From: CAZISM01 sp964541895
Lineage (GTDB): Bacteria; Zhuqueibacterota; Zhuqueibacteria; Residuimicrobiales; Residuimicrobiaceae
Length of the DNA stretch: 10,649 nt
Assembly: GCA_964541895.1 (NCBI GenBank)
Contig: CAZISM010000162.1
Coordinates: 1 to 10,649 of the forward strand
Reading direction: 5' to 3'
Positions 1 through 6,688 of the stretch are shown one piece after another. A model generated the notes under the pieces. That model did not search any database and was not told the DNA's origin. It saw nothing but the letters and a program-made list of their open reading frames with translations. Position numbers and translations under genes: made by a program. Position 1 is the first letter of the stretch. The number at the start of each line of letters is the position of its first letter.

Positions 1-720
1 CTGATCACGTTTCATCCCTGGGGCGGCAGCAGTTCGTCGCACTGGCTGCAGCAGGAGGCGTGGCTCGATTTCAATATGCTGCAGTCCGGCCACGGCAAAC
101 GGGATTTGGCCAACGGTCTTTTGATTGGTGCCGATTATGCGCAGCGGCCGGTTAAGCCTTGCCTGGACGGCGAAGCGCGCTATGAAGATCACCCGATCAA
201 CTGGAAGCCGGAAAACGGCTGGTTTGACGACTTTGATGTGCGCCAGGCGGCCTACTGGAATCTGTTCAGCGGCGGTTTCGGCCACACCTATGGCAACCAC
301 AATGTGTGGCAGCTGTATGCGCCGGGTCGACAGCCGGTCTCCAGCGCCCGCTATTACTGGTATGAATCCCTCGATCCGGCCGGCGCCTTTCAGATGCAAT
401 ACGTTCGTCAACTGATGGAATCAAAGCCGATGCTGGAGCGCGTGCCGGATCAGAGTCTGATACACGAGGCGGCTGACAGCACGGCGGTGGCCTGCCGCGG
501 CCATGCTTATGCGATGATTTATTTTGCCTATGGCGGCCGCTGCGTCGTGTCCGTTGAATCCCTGTCTGGTCAACGTTTTCGCGCGCAGTGGTTTGATCCC
601 CGTCACGGCACCTATGCTGCGGCGGGTACGTTTGCACGCCATGACATGCCGGCTTTTACGGCGCCGGGAGCGGCAGGACGTGGTAACGATTGGGTGTTGA
701 TCCTGGAAGCCGTCAAATAG
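1..720 (+). CDS. DUF4038/apiosidase-like glycoside hydrolase with collagen-binding-like C-terminal domain (5' partial)
   Basis: The reading frame is open from the first base, so the gene starts upstream and 239 C-terminal residues are visible; the internal ATG at 76 is not the start. The first residues (FHPWGGSSSSHW, then WLDFNMLQSGH at about 21-31) match the conserved core of the DUF4038 TIM-barrel family (Pfam Apiosidase, related to GH140), as does KPCLDGEARYE at 52-62, whose acidic residues are candidate active-site residues. The block GHTYGNHNVWQ at about 94-104 is also typical. From about residue 150 a beta-rich domain resembles the 'putative collagen-binding domain of a collagenase' that usually follows DUF4038. 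Characterised relatives cleave apiose-containing or other plant side chains; the substrate here is inferred only. Any export signal would lie outside the window. The gene probably shares a transcript with the lipoprotein gene 36 nt downstream. Family assignment is strong, substrate is not known. Confidence 0.85.
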   Translation: MITFHPWGGSSSSHWLQQEAWLDFNMLQSGHGKRDLANGLLIGADYAQRPVKPCLDGEARYEDHPINWKPENGWFDDFDVRQAAYWNLFSGGFGHTYGNHNVWQLYAPGRQPVSSARYYWYESLDPAGAFQMQYVRQLMESKPMLERVPDQSLIHEAADSTAVACRGHAYAMIYFAYGGRCVVSVESLSGQRFRAQWFDPRHGTYAAAGTFARHDMPAFTAPGAAGRGNDWVLILEAVK

Positions 721-756
721 AGAAGCAGGGGATAAACAAAAGTAGAGGTCGATAGT

Positions 757-1206
757 ATGAAAAAATATCTGATCGTGGCGTGCTGCCTGTTTTTTCTTCC
801 GGGCTGCAAAACGGAGGTAAAGGTAGATGACGGCAAGGAAAAACGGCAGGCGGAAAAAGTGCTGCGCACCTTTTTTACGGCGCTCGCGGATTATAACTAT
901 CAAACCATTCGTGAACAGACGTTGCCGGATTTCCGCCTGATCGAGAACGGTCTGTTTTGGAATGCCGACAGCCTGATCGACAGCATGCGCGGTTATGAAA
1001 CCACGGCCAGGCTGGCCTATAAACTCGATATCAGCGAGACCGTCGTGCAGGGGCCGGTGGCGTGGGTCAGCTATAAAAATCAGGGATCGGTCCTGGCCGA
1101 GGGCAAGGAGCAGCGGGTCTATTGGGTGGAAACCGCCATTTTAAAAAAAGAGGCGACCGGCTGGAAAATGGCGCTGCTTCATTCCACGTTGATCAAGACA
1201 GAATAG
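757..1206 (+). CDS. NTF2/SnoaL-like (DUF4440-like) lipoprotein
   Basis: This 149-residue protein starts with a lipoprotein signal peptide: KK at 2-3, a hydrophobic stretch and a lipobox LPGC with the acylated Cys at 17. Cleavage would leave a short charged linker and then about 120 residues with the alpha-plus-beta pattern of the NTF2/SnoaL fold: an amphipathic helix (AEKVLRTFFTALADYNYQTI), the 'LPDFRLIENG' turn, and closing strands with 'AWVSYKNQG' and 'GWKMALLHST', a typical ending of DUF4440-like domains. These domains bind small ligands or form dimers, and no catalytic residue can be named. The start is supported by AGAGGT at 744-749, 7 nt before ATG. It lies 36 nt after the hydrolase gene, so cotranscription is likely. 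It would sit on the periplasmic or outer surface as a lipid-anchored protein. Exact role unknown. Confidence 0.8.
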   Translation: MKKYLIVACCLFFLPGCKTEVKVDDGKEKRQAEKVLRTFFTALADYNYQTIREQTLPDFRLIENGLFWNADSLIDSMRGYETTARLAYKLDISETVVQGPVAWVSYKNQGSVLAEGKEQRVYWVETAILKKEATGWKMALLHSTLIKTE

Positions 1207-1397
1207 CATCCGCGGTTCCTTGTCCTGACCCGGACAAGCCGGAACCAAATGTCGGACCTCGAGAGACTGTTGCAAAATGTCTTTAAACTCCGGGTGTTCC
1301 ATAACTGGTTGAAAACGCGTAGAGGGACACCCGGAGTTGCCGCAAAAAGCGCGGCAACATCCGGGGTCCCTTGTCCTAATAGGAATCCCGAGTGCGG
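1207..1397. repeat. Repeat-rich spacer between convergent genes
   Basis: No convincing gene lies here. The stretch holds: a hairpin at 1214-1246 (GGTTCC TTGTCC / GGACAA, 3-nt bulge, GGAACC); a 12-bp perfect inverted repeat at 1286-1297 (AACTCCGGGTGT) and 1327-1338; an 8-bp perfect hairpin at 1336-1343 (GTTGCCGC) and 1351-1358; and an imperfect 20-bp direct repeat at 1207-1226 and 1358-1377 (18 of 20 identical). The second and third structures share bases 1336-1338. No T-tract follows the stems, so a classical intrinsic terminator is not obvious, although the hairpins could end transcription from both sides. The nested arrangement resembles REP- or MITE-like extragenic repeats. Confidence 0.7.
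1214..1246. terminator. Stem-loop 8 nt after the lipoprotein gene, possible terminator
   Basis: Arms 1214-1225 and 1232-1246 pair over 12 bp (6+6) with a 6-nt loop (TGACCC) and a 3-nt bulge (GCC) on the right. It begins 8 nt after the stop of the NTF2-like lipoprotein gene, the usual place for a terminator, but no U-run follows. It could be Rho-assisted, protect the 3' end of the mRNA, or simply be part of the repeat cluster. Confidence 0.4.
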
Positions 1398-1802
1398 CTA
1401 TTGTACCCGAAATGCAATCGTGCCGGTGCGGCCGGTATAATTATCTTCAAAGCCTTTGGTCACGATCTCTTTGCCGTCTTTGTCAGTGGCGCTGATGTCG
1501 AGATGAAACTCTTGTGACGGTGCATCCCAGGGCACGACGGTCTTGTGCTGCCAAAGGTTCTTGCCGTCTTTGCCGTTCGCTTTGAGTTGAAACCTGGGCG
1601 CATCGTTGGGGTATTCGCGCACAGTCACCATCACCTCCCGAATCTGCTCGGCTTTGCCGGTAAATTCGATCTGCATGCGGACCGTATCTCCGGGAGCCGC
1701 GATCGCAGGTTGAATTTTAGTTGTCAACAGCACCGGTTGTGCGGCACCGGCTGCACCCAGCAGCAAACACACCAACATGCAACTCCACACGAGCTTGTTC
1801 AT
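1398..1802 (-). CDS. Small exported protein, probable beta-sandwich, unknown function
   Basis: This 134-residue protein has a classical signal peptide (K at 3, a hydrophobic core with CLLLGAAG, cleavage likely after AAGAA at about 21). The mature part, about 113 residues, is rich in alternating beta strands ('PGDTVRMQIEFTG', 'IREVMVTVREYP', 'QEFHLDISATDKDGKEI') and ends with a strand 'GTIAFRVQ', the pattern of a single Ig-like or cadherin-like domain. I do not recognise a named family. The ATG is preceded on the minus strand by GGAGGA at good distance (within 1804-1812), which supports the start. It lies 28 nt downstream of the nucleoside phosphorylase gene and likely shares its transcript, though no functional link between an exported beta protein and nucleoside salvage is apparent. 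It is convergent with the lipoprotein gene across the repeat spacer. Confidence 0.75.
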   Translation of the reverse strand: MNKLVWSCMLVCLLLGAAGAAQPVLLTTKIQPAIAAPGDTVRMQIEFTGKAEQIREVMVTVREYPNDAPRFQLKANGKDGKNLWQHKTVVPWDAPSQEFHLDISATDKDGKEIVTKGFEDNYTGRTGTIAFRVQ

Positions 1803-1830
1803 TCCTTCCTCCGTTTGTTTTGGTTTCAGC

Positions 1831-3147
1831 CTAGGGTTGAATAGAGTCGATTCGTTTAATGATCATCGTTTGGGATTTGGCTATCTCTTCGCCGATGTGA
1901 AAGGCGCTGTAGGTTTCCGCCATAGCTTCGACCAACCCCTGGCGCCGATCGCAGTACAAAATCGCCAACGCTTCGCCCGCCTGCACCCTGTCGCCGGCTT
2001 TTTTCAAAAGCCGCATCCCGGCTTTGGGATCCACCTCATCCTCCTTGCGAATGCGGCCGGCGCCGAGACAGGTCACGGCTCGTCCGATGTGCAAGGCATC
2101 GACGGCCATGACAGAGCCGGTTTCCGGACTGTACACTTTTTCCTCCACCAGGGGCCGGGGATATTTTTCCGGATGCTGCAGCACAGTAACATCACCGCCC
2201 TGATGTTCCGCCATGCGCAGAAAGAGGTCCATGGCGGCGCCGTTGCGGATCTGCTCTTCCAGTTTCCGGCGAACCGCGATTCGCGGCCGGTGCGGTTCCG
2301 CCAGCAGCACCATCTCTTCCGCCAGCGCCAAGGTCACCTCCATGAGATCGGAAGGTCCGCGATCCTGCAAACACTCCAGCACCTCCATCACTTCCGGCCA
2401 GTTACCGGCGGTGTAGCCCAGCGGTTGATCCATAGATGTGATCAACGCCACAGCCGGCAAACCGTTCAACGCGGCCGTTTGCACCAGACTGTGGGCGAGC
2501 CGTTCCGCCTGGGCCAGCTCGGGCATAAACGCGCCCCGGCCGGTTTTAACATCCAGGACCAGGCCGGTAATGCCGGCGGCGAGTTTCTTGCTGAGGATGC
2601 TGGCGGTGATGAGCGGCACCGATGCGATCGTGGCGGTGGCATCGCGCAACGCGTACATTTTTTTATCAGCCGGAACAATGTCATCCGTTTGACCGATCAT
2701 GGACACCTGCATCCGGGCCAGTTGCGTCTTGAACTCGGTGACGGACAGATCGCAGCGGAAGCCCGGTATGGACTCCAGTTTATCCAGGGTGCCGCCGGTG
2801 TGCGCCAGGGCGCGGCCGGAGATCATGGGTACGGTAACGCCCATGCTGGCCACCAGAGGCGCCAGGATCAGCGACACTTTGTCGCCGACGCCGCCGGTGC
2901 TGTGTTTGTCGATTTTAGCGCCGGCCAGATCGCTTAAATCGATGACACGGCCGGAATGGAGCATGGCATGCACCAGCTCGGCGGTTTCCTGAAAATCCAT
3001 GCCGGTCAGATAAATGGCCATCAGCAGTGAGGCCATCTGGTAATCCGGGATCACGCCACTGACATAATGGTCGATGATCCAGTGGATCTCTTTGCTGTTC
3101 AAGCCGAACTGATCGCGTTTTTTGGCAATGAGGTCGAGAATATTCAT
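1831..3147 (-). CDS. pdp: Pyrimidine-nucleoside / thymidine phosphorylase
   Basis: The product splits pyrimidine nucleosides with phosphate into free base and (deoxy)ribose-1-phosphate, a cytoplasmic step of nucleoside salvage. The 438-residue length matches bacterial Pdp/DeoA. Visible motifs: phosphate-binding KHSTGGVGDK at 81-90; the family signature SGRALAHTGGTLDKLE at 110-125; and the substrate residues R168 (in YALRD), S183 (in ITASI) and K187 (in SKK), spaced as Arg171, Ser186 and Lys190 in E. coli DeoA. The N-terminal helical domain (1-70) and C-terminal lid (about 330-438, with GAGRIRKEDEVD) are complete. The ATG at 3147 is chosen because MNILDLIAKKRDQ aligns with family N-termini; the frame stays open to 3300, but that extension is unlike the family. 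The sequence looks closer to Bacillus Pdp than to DeoA ('LGAGR.TKEDEID'-like region), so broader pyrimidine specificity is likely but not proven. Confidence 0.95.
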   Translation of the reverse strand: MNILDLIAKKRDQFGLNSKEIHWIIDHYVSGVIPDYQMASLLMAIYLTGMDFQETAELVHAMLHSGRVIDLSDLAGAKIDKHSTGGVGDKVSLILAPLVASMGVTVPMISGRALAHTGGTLDKLESIPGFRCDLSVTEFKTQLARMQVSMIGQTDDIVPADKKMYALRDATATIASVPLITASILSKKLAAGITGLVLDVKTGRGAFMPELAQAERLAHSLVQTAALNGLPAVALITSMDQPLGYTAGNWPEVMEVLECLQDRGPSDLMEVTLALAEEMVLLAEPHRPRIAVRRKLEEQIRNGAAMDLFLRMAEHQGGDVTVLQHPEKYPRPLVEEKVYSPETGSVMAVDALHIGRAVTCLGAGRIRKEDEVDPKAGMRLLKKAGDRVQAGEALAILYCDRRQGLVEAMAETYSAFHIGEEIAKSQTMIIKRIDSIQP

Positions 3148-3181
3148 AAACAGGTCCGTGGCGTATAATTTCGGGGTGTTC

Positions 3182-3198
3182 TTTATTAAATTAATAAA
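3182..3198. repeat. Perfect AT-rich palindrome, operator-like
   Basis: TTTATTAA, one central A, then TTAATAAA: 8-bp perfect arms. It lies 35-51 bp upstream of the phosphorylase ATG, where an operator or part of a promoter would be expected. AT-rich palindromes arise by chance more easily than GC-rich ones, so a regulatory role is only a possibility. Confidence 0.35.
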
Positions 3199-3319
3199 AT
3201 CAAATACATTAAACAAGAAAAACAGTAACGGCCTTACCTGCTGTTCCGGATCCGCCTGCGTCCGGGTAACGTGTGAACTGGGACAAGGCTGATCCTTCAT
3301 CGCGCCTGTCAGGTATTTG

Positions 3320-3348
3320 TTGCTTTGCTAAAGTAAATTTGCTAATAT
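3320..3348 (+). promoter_or_regulatory. Candidate sigma70-type promoter for the transglycosylase-GH127 operon
   Basis: TTGCTT at 3320-3325 and TAATAT at 3343-3348 are separated by 17 bp, the optimal spacing. The expected transcription start is near 3355, giving a 5' leader of about 44 nt before the ATG at 3399. The boxes match the E. coli consensus only partly (4 of 6 each), and promoter consensus in this lineage is not established. Confidence 0.4.
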
Positions 3349-3398
3349 AGAAACGTGCAACACAAATATCCTGCTTTTCCCAGATTGAGGAGTATGTC

Positions 3399-4250
3399 AT
3401 GTCCCCGGACCAAGAGTCTGTCCCGCCAGGCGAAGCGGCGGAGCCGCAAGGGACACCATCCATTCAGCGACCGGCCTATTACCAGCGGCCCGGCTTTTGG
3501 CTCATCCTCATCACCAGCCTGCTGGTGATCGGGATCGGCTGGGCGGTGCTGGACAGTGTGCGTGATGTGACCGGGCTCAAGACCGCCAATCCGGGCGAAA
3601 CGGCTTTCATGCGCTATCGCGCCCGAGAGGCGCAGGAAAAAGGCCGCAAACCCCAGCGACAACACACCTGGACGCCATTGGCAAAGATTTCGCCGGCCTT
3701 GATACAGGCTGTGTTGATTTCAGAAGACGACAAATTTTTCCAGCATGAGGGGTTCGACTGGGAGGGCGTCAAGATCGCCATGGAGCGCAACCTCGAAAAA
3801 AAGCGGTTGTCCAGAGGCGGCTCCACCATCACTCAGCAGCTGGCGAAGAATCTGTTTCTCAGTCCGTCCAGGAATCCGATTCGCAAAGTACGCGAAGCCG
3901 TGCTGGCGTATCAACTGGAAAAAGTGCTGAGCAAAAAACGCATCCTGGAGCTTTATCTCAACGTGATCGAATGGGGCGATGGTGTCTATGGCGTCGGCGC
4001 CGCCAGCCGACGCTTTTTTAATAAATCCGCCGCCGAGTTATCCGTGGAAGAATCGATCCGGCTGGCGTCGGTATTGCCCAATCCTATACGATATTCACCG
4101 ACCAGAGACAATAACAAGAGAATGAACAACCAGCGCCAGGTTCTGGCCGAACGTATGTTCAGACGCCGGTTGCTGGACGAAGCTTTGTTGGCGGAGTTGC
4201 GTCAACGCTTTCAGAACCCATCGCACATGAACCGTGAGGAGAAACCATGA
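3399..4250 (+). CDS. mtgA: Monofunctional biosynthetic peptidoglycan transglycosylase (GT51)
   Basis: The enzyme polymerises lipid II into glycan strands at the outer face of the inner membrane, without a transpeptidase domain. The 283-residue protein has a cytoplasmic N-terminus, one membrane segment at about 32-52, and a GT51 domain from about 90 to 245. All GT51 motifs are present: EDDKFFQHEG at 109-118 with catalytic Glu109, GGSTITQQ at 140-147, RKVRE at 162-166 with the second conserved Glu166, and KKRILELYLN at 179-188, followed by YGVGAASRRFF. The chain stops soon after, so it is monofunctional rather than a class A PBP fragment; its length is slightly above that of E. coli MtgA (about 240) because of a Pro/Glu-rich N-terminus. 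GAGGAG at 3387-3392 lies 6 nt before the ATG. Its TGA overlaps the next gene's ATG (ATGA at 4247-4250), so the two are probably translationally coupled. Confidence 0.93.
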   Translation: MSPDQESVPPGEAAEPQGTPSIQRPAYYQRPGFWLILITSLLVIGIGWAVLDSVRDVTGLKTANPGETAFMRYRAREAQEKGRKPQRQHTWTPLAKISPALIQAVLISEDDKFFQHEGFDWEGVKIAMERNLEKKRLSRGGSTITQQLAKNLFLSPSRNPIRKVREAVLAYQLEKVLSKKRILELYLNVIEWGDGVYGVGAASRRFFNKSAAELSVEESIRLASVLPNPIRYSPTRDNNKRMNNQRQVLAERMFRRRLLDEALLAELRQRFQNPSHMNREEKP

Positions 4251-6649
4251 ACCGCCTGCTGCCAGTTTTCTTTTTCGTGATGCTGTTGTTGATCTCTTGT
4301 GCGCCGCACGTTGAAAAAGATTATCCGATACAACCGGTTCCATTTACGCAGGTGCAGGTGCAGGATGCTTTCTGGGCGCCCCGCATCGCCACCAACACGG
4401 ACAGGACGATCCCGCATGCCTTTAATCAGTGTGTGGTGACCGGACGGGTTGATAATTTTGCCATCGCCGGCGGTCTCAAGACCGGGGAGCACAAGGGTTC
4501 GTTTCCGTTTGACGACACCGACATCTATAAAACCCTGGAGGGCGCGGCGTATACTCTGGCGGTGCGCAAGGATGAAAAGAGGGAAGCCTATCTCGACAGC
4601 CTGATCGCCCTTATTGCAGCCGCCCAGGAAGAGGACGGCTACCTCTACACCAGCCGCACCAACCATGCCGAACATCTGCGTAACTGGTTCGGCGACGAGC
4701 GCTGGATCAAGGAACAGGGCAGTCACGAATTGTACAACGCCGGCCATCTCTATGAAGCAGCAGCGGCTCATTATCAGGCCACGGGCAAACGCAATCTGCT
4801 CGATGTGGCGCTGAAAAACGCAGATCTGGTCCGGGCTTCGTTCGGCCCGGGCAAGATGCAGATCCCGCCCGGTCATCAGGTCATCGAAATGGGTTTGATC
4901 AAATTATATCGCATCACCGGCGAGAAAAAATATCTGGACCTGGCGAAATATTTTCTCGATATCCGCGGTCGTTCGCTCGACGGCCGGACCTTATGGGGGG
5001 AATACAATCAGGATCACCAGCCGCTGATCGAACAGGATGAAGCGGTGGGGCACGCCGTACGCGCCGGCTACCTTTATGCCGGCATGGCGGATGTGGCGGC
5101 GTTGAGCGGCGATAAAAACATGCTGCAGGCCATCGATCGCCTGTGGGACAATGTGGTGAACAAAAAGCTTTATCTGACCGGCGGTATCGGCGCCACCGGC
5201 AACGGCGAGGCGTTCGGCAAAAATTATGAACTGCCGAACATGAGCGCGTACAACGAAACCTGCGCCTCCATTGCCAACGTCTACTGGAATCACCGGCTGT
5301 TTCTGCTGCACGGCGACGGCCGTTATCTCGACGTCCTCGAACGAACTTTGTACAACGCCCTGCTGGCCGGTGTGGCTCTGGACGGCATGCACTTTTTTTA
5401 TCCCAATCCGCTGGAATCGGTCGGACAGCACAGTCGCAGCGAGTGGTTCGGCTGTGCCTGTTGTCCCGGCAATGTGGCCCGCTTTATGGCGTCGGTGCCC
5501 GGTTATGTCTATGCGGTAAACGATGATCGCCTGTATGTGAGCCTGTATATGTCCGGCACAGCGACCGTGCAGGTGGCGGAAAGGAGCGTTCGTATTGTTC
5601 AGGAAACCCGCTATCCCTGGGACGGCCGTGTTGTGATCAACGTGAATCCTGACAAGGACGGTCATACCTTTACGCTGAACCTGCGCGTGCCCGGCTGGGC
5701 GCAGGGCCGACCGCTGGCCGGCGACCTCTATCGCTACCAGACCGCCACGCCGGCACAGCTCAGCCTGCGGGTCAACGGCGAGCCGCAGGCGCTGAACATT
5801 CAAAAAGGCTTTGCAGCGGTTCGCCGCACCTGGCATAGCGGTGATACGGTGGAACTGGAGATGACCATGCCGGTGCGCCGTGTGCTGGCGCATGACAGTG
5901 TGGCCGCCGATCGCGGCCGGGTTGCTCTGGAGAGGGGCCCCTTGGTGTTTTGCACCGAGTGGCCGGATGTTCCGGATAACCATGTGCGCAATCTGTTGTT
6001 GCCGGACAATGCGGAACTGTCAACCGATTTTCAAGCCGATCTGCTGAGCGGCGTGCAGGTGGTCCGGGGCCAGGCTGTGGCGTACTATCAGAACAGCAAA
6101 GGCGGTATGGAAAAACGGTCGCAGCCGTTTACTGCGATACCGTATTATGCCTGGGCCCATCGCGGTCGTGGCGAGATGACGGTCTGGCTCGCCCGGCAGG
6201 AAGAGGCGGTGCATGCCGCCGGACAACCGACCCTGGCATCCACCAGCCGCGTCGCTGCTTCGTTTGGGCCCAATCCGGATGCGGTGCACGATCTGCTGGA
6301 GCCGGCATCATCGAACGATCACAATATTCCCTTTTGGCATTTCTGGCCCCACAAAGGCACAGAGGAGTGGATCGAATACGGATTTGCGCAGCCGGAAGAG
6401 GTGTCTACTGTGGAGGTGTACTGGTTTGACGATACCGGTATCGGCGAGTGCCGGGTGCCGAAATCATGGAAGATCCAATATTGGGAAGACGACAAGTGGA
6501 AACCGGTCTATACGACCGATGCCTATACAATTGCACCGGACCGATTTAACAGGGTGATCTTTGAAACGGTGCGCACGCGCAAATTGCGGCTGCTGGTGCA
6601 ATCGCAGCCGCAGTTTGCCGGCGGCATTCATGAATGGCGAATACGGTAG
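4247..6649 (+). CDS. GH127-type (DUF1680) beta-L-arabinofuranosidase-like lipoprotein with C-terminal discoidin-like domain
   Basis: The family removes terminal beta-L-arabinofuranose (some members related sugars) through a zinc-bound cysteine nucleophile. The 800-residue protein starts with a lipoprotein signal (lipobox LISC, Cys18). The (alpha/alpha)6 barrel contains 'HELYNAGHLYEAAAAHYQ' and 'LTGGIGATGNGEAF' with Glu321, then NETC with Glu337 and Cys339, and CACCPGN with Cys405 and Cys406. These correspond to Glu322, Glu338, Cys340, Cys417 and Cys418 of HypBA1; the 16-residue spacing between the two Glu is identical. Zinc ligands and nucleophile are therefore complete and activity is expected. 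After the beta-sandwich region a further domain of about 130 residues (about 668-800: 'EEWIEYGFAQPEEVSTVEVYWFDD', 'PKSWKIQYW', 'RKLRLLVQ') looks like an F5/8 type C carbohydrate-binding module. It is longer than HypBA1 (about 660). It starts in an ATGA overlap with the transglycosylase gene. Exact substrate is unknown. Confidence 0.9.
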   Translation: MNRLLPVFFFVMLLLISCAPHVEKDYPIQPVPFTQVQVQDAFWAPRIATNTDRTIPHAFNQCVVTGRVDNFAIAGGLKTGEHKGSFPFDDTDIYKTLEGAAYTLAVRKDEKREAYLDSLIALIAAAQEEDGYLYTSRTNHAEHLRNWFGDERWIKEQGSHELYNAGHLYEAAAAHYQATGKRNLLDVALKNADLVRASFGPGKMQIPPGHQVIEMGLIKLYRITGEKKYLDLAKYFLDIRGRSLDGRTLWGEYNQDHQPLIEQDEAVGHAVRAGYLYAGMADVAALSGDKNMLQAIDRLWDNVVNKKLYLTGGIGATGNGEAFGKNYELPNMSAYNETCASIANVYWNHRLFLLHGDGRYLDVLERTLYNALLAGVALDGMHFFYPNPLESVGQHSRSEWFGCACCPGNVARFMASVPGYVYAVNDDRLYVSLYMSGTATVQVAERSVRIVQETRYPWDGRVVINVNPDKDGHTFTLNLRVPGWAQGRPLAGDLYRYQTATPAQLSLRVNGEPQALNIQKGFAAVRRTWHSGDTVELEMTMPVRRVLAHDSVAADRGRVALERGPLVFCTEWPDVPDNHVRNLLLPDNAELSTDFQADLLSGVQVVRGQAVAYYQNSKGGMEKRSQPFTAIPYYAWAHRGRGEMTVWLARQEEAVHAAGQPTLASTSRVAASFGPNPDAVHDLLEPASSNDHNIPFWHFWPHKGTEEWIEYGFAQPEEVSTVEVYWFDDTGIGECRVPKSWKIQYWEDDKWKPVYTTDAYTIAPDRFNRVIFETVRTRKLRLLVQSQPQFAGGIHEWRIR

Positions 6650-6685
6650 GGGCGAAGCATCACGTTAGTGATGCTTCGCCCTTAC
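6646..6685. repeat. 40-base near-perfect palindrome between convergent genes (REP-like, probable bidirectional terminator)
   Basis: Left arm GTAGGGGCGAAGCATCAC (6646-6663), loop GTTA (6664-6667), right arm GTGATGCTTCGCCCTTAC (6668-6685). The arms pair at 17 of 18 positions, the remaining one being a G-T wobble. The first bases of the left arm overlap the GH127 stop codon (TAG at 6647-6649) and the right arm ends 3 nt before the stop of the surface-protein gene (6689). A stem this stable in a 39-nt convergent gap would be expected to block transcription from both sides, though there is no long T-run. The GTAGGGGCG...CGCCCCTAC outline recalls dispersed palindromic repeats seen in several bacterial phyla. 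Confidence 0.75.
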
Positions 6686-6688
6686 AAA

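Larger units (their letters stand above)
3148..3398. promoter_or_regulatory. Divergent intergenic control region
   Basis: These 251 bases separate the phosphorylase gene (minus) from the transglycosylase gene (plus) and must hold both sets of signals. Part of it (about 3178-3225) is strikingly AT-rich compared with the flanking genes. It contains a perfect palindrome at 3182-3198 and, further right, a plausible plus-strand promoter. I found no convincing -35/-10 pair for the minus strand. The phosphorylase frame continues as an open extension across part of this region, but I regard that as non-coding. Confidence 0.6.

Noticed and set aside
1266..1276. ACTGTTGCAAA, similar to the terminal repeats of IS6-family elements
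   Set aside because: No matching inverted copy, no target duplication and no transposase fragment nearby; an 11-base match is not enough.
1249..1440. 63-codon plus-strand open frame across the repeat spacer
   Set aside because: It runs through the inverted repeats and into the end of the opposing gene, and has no ribosome binding site or recognisable sequence.
1777..2937. Plus-strand open frame of 386 codons opposite the phosphorylase gene
   Set aside because: The opposite strand carries every Pdp motif. The plus frame is Arg/His/Gln-rich, has no family features and no suitable ribosome binding site.
3148..3300. 51-residue N-terminal extension of the phosphorylase
   Set aside because: Family members begin at the equivalent of MNILDLIAKK. 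The extension covers the AT-rich intergenic island and has no homology-like features.
4991..5983. Minus-strand open frame of 330 codons opposite the GH127 gene
   Set aside because: The catalytic Glu and Cys residues of GH127 are encoded on the plus strand here; the minus translation shows no domain.
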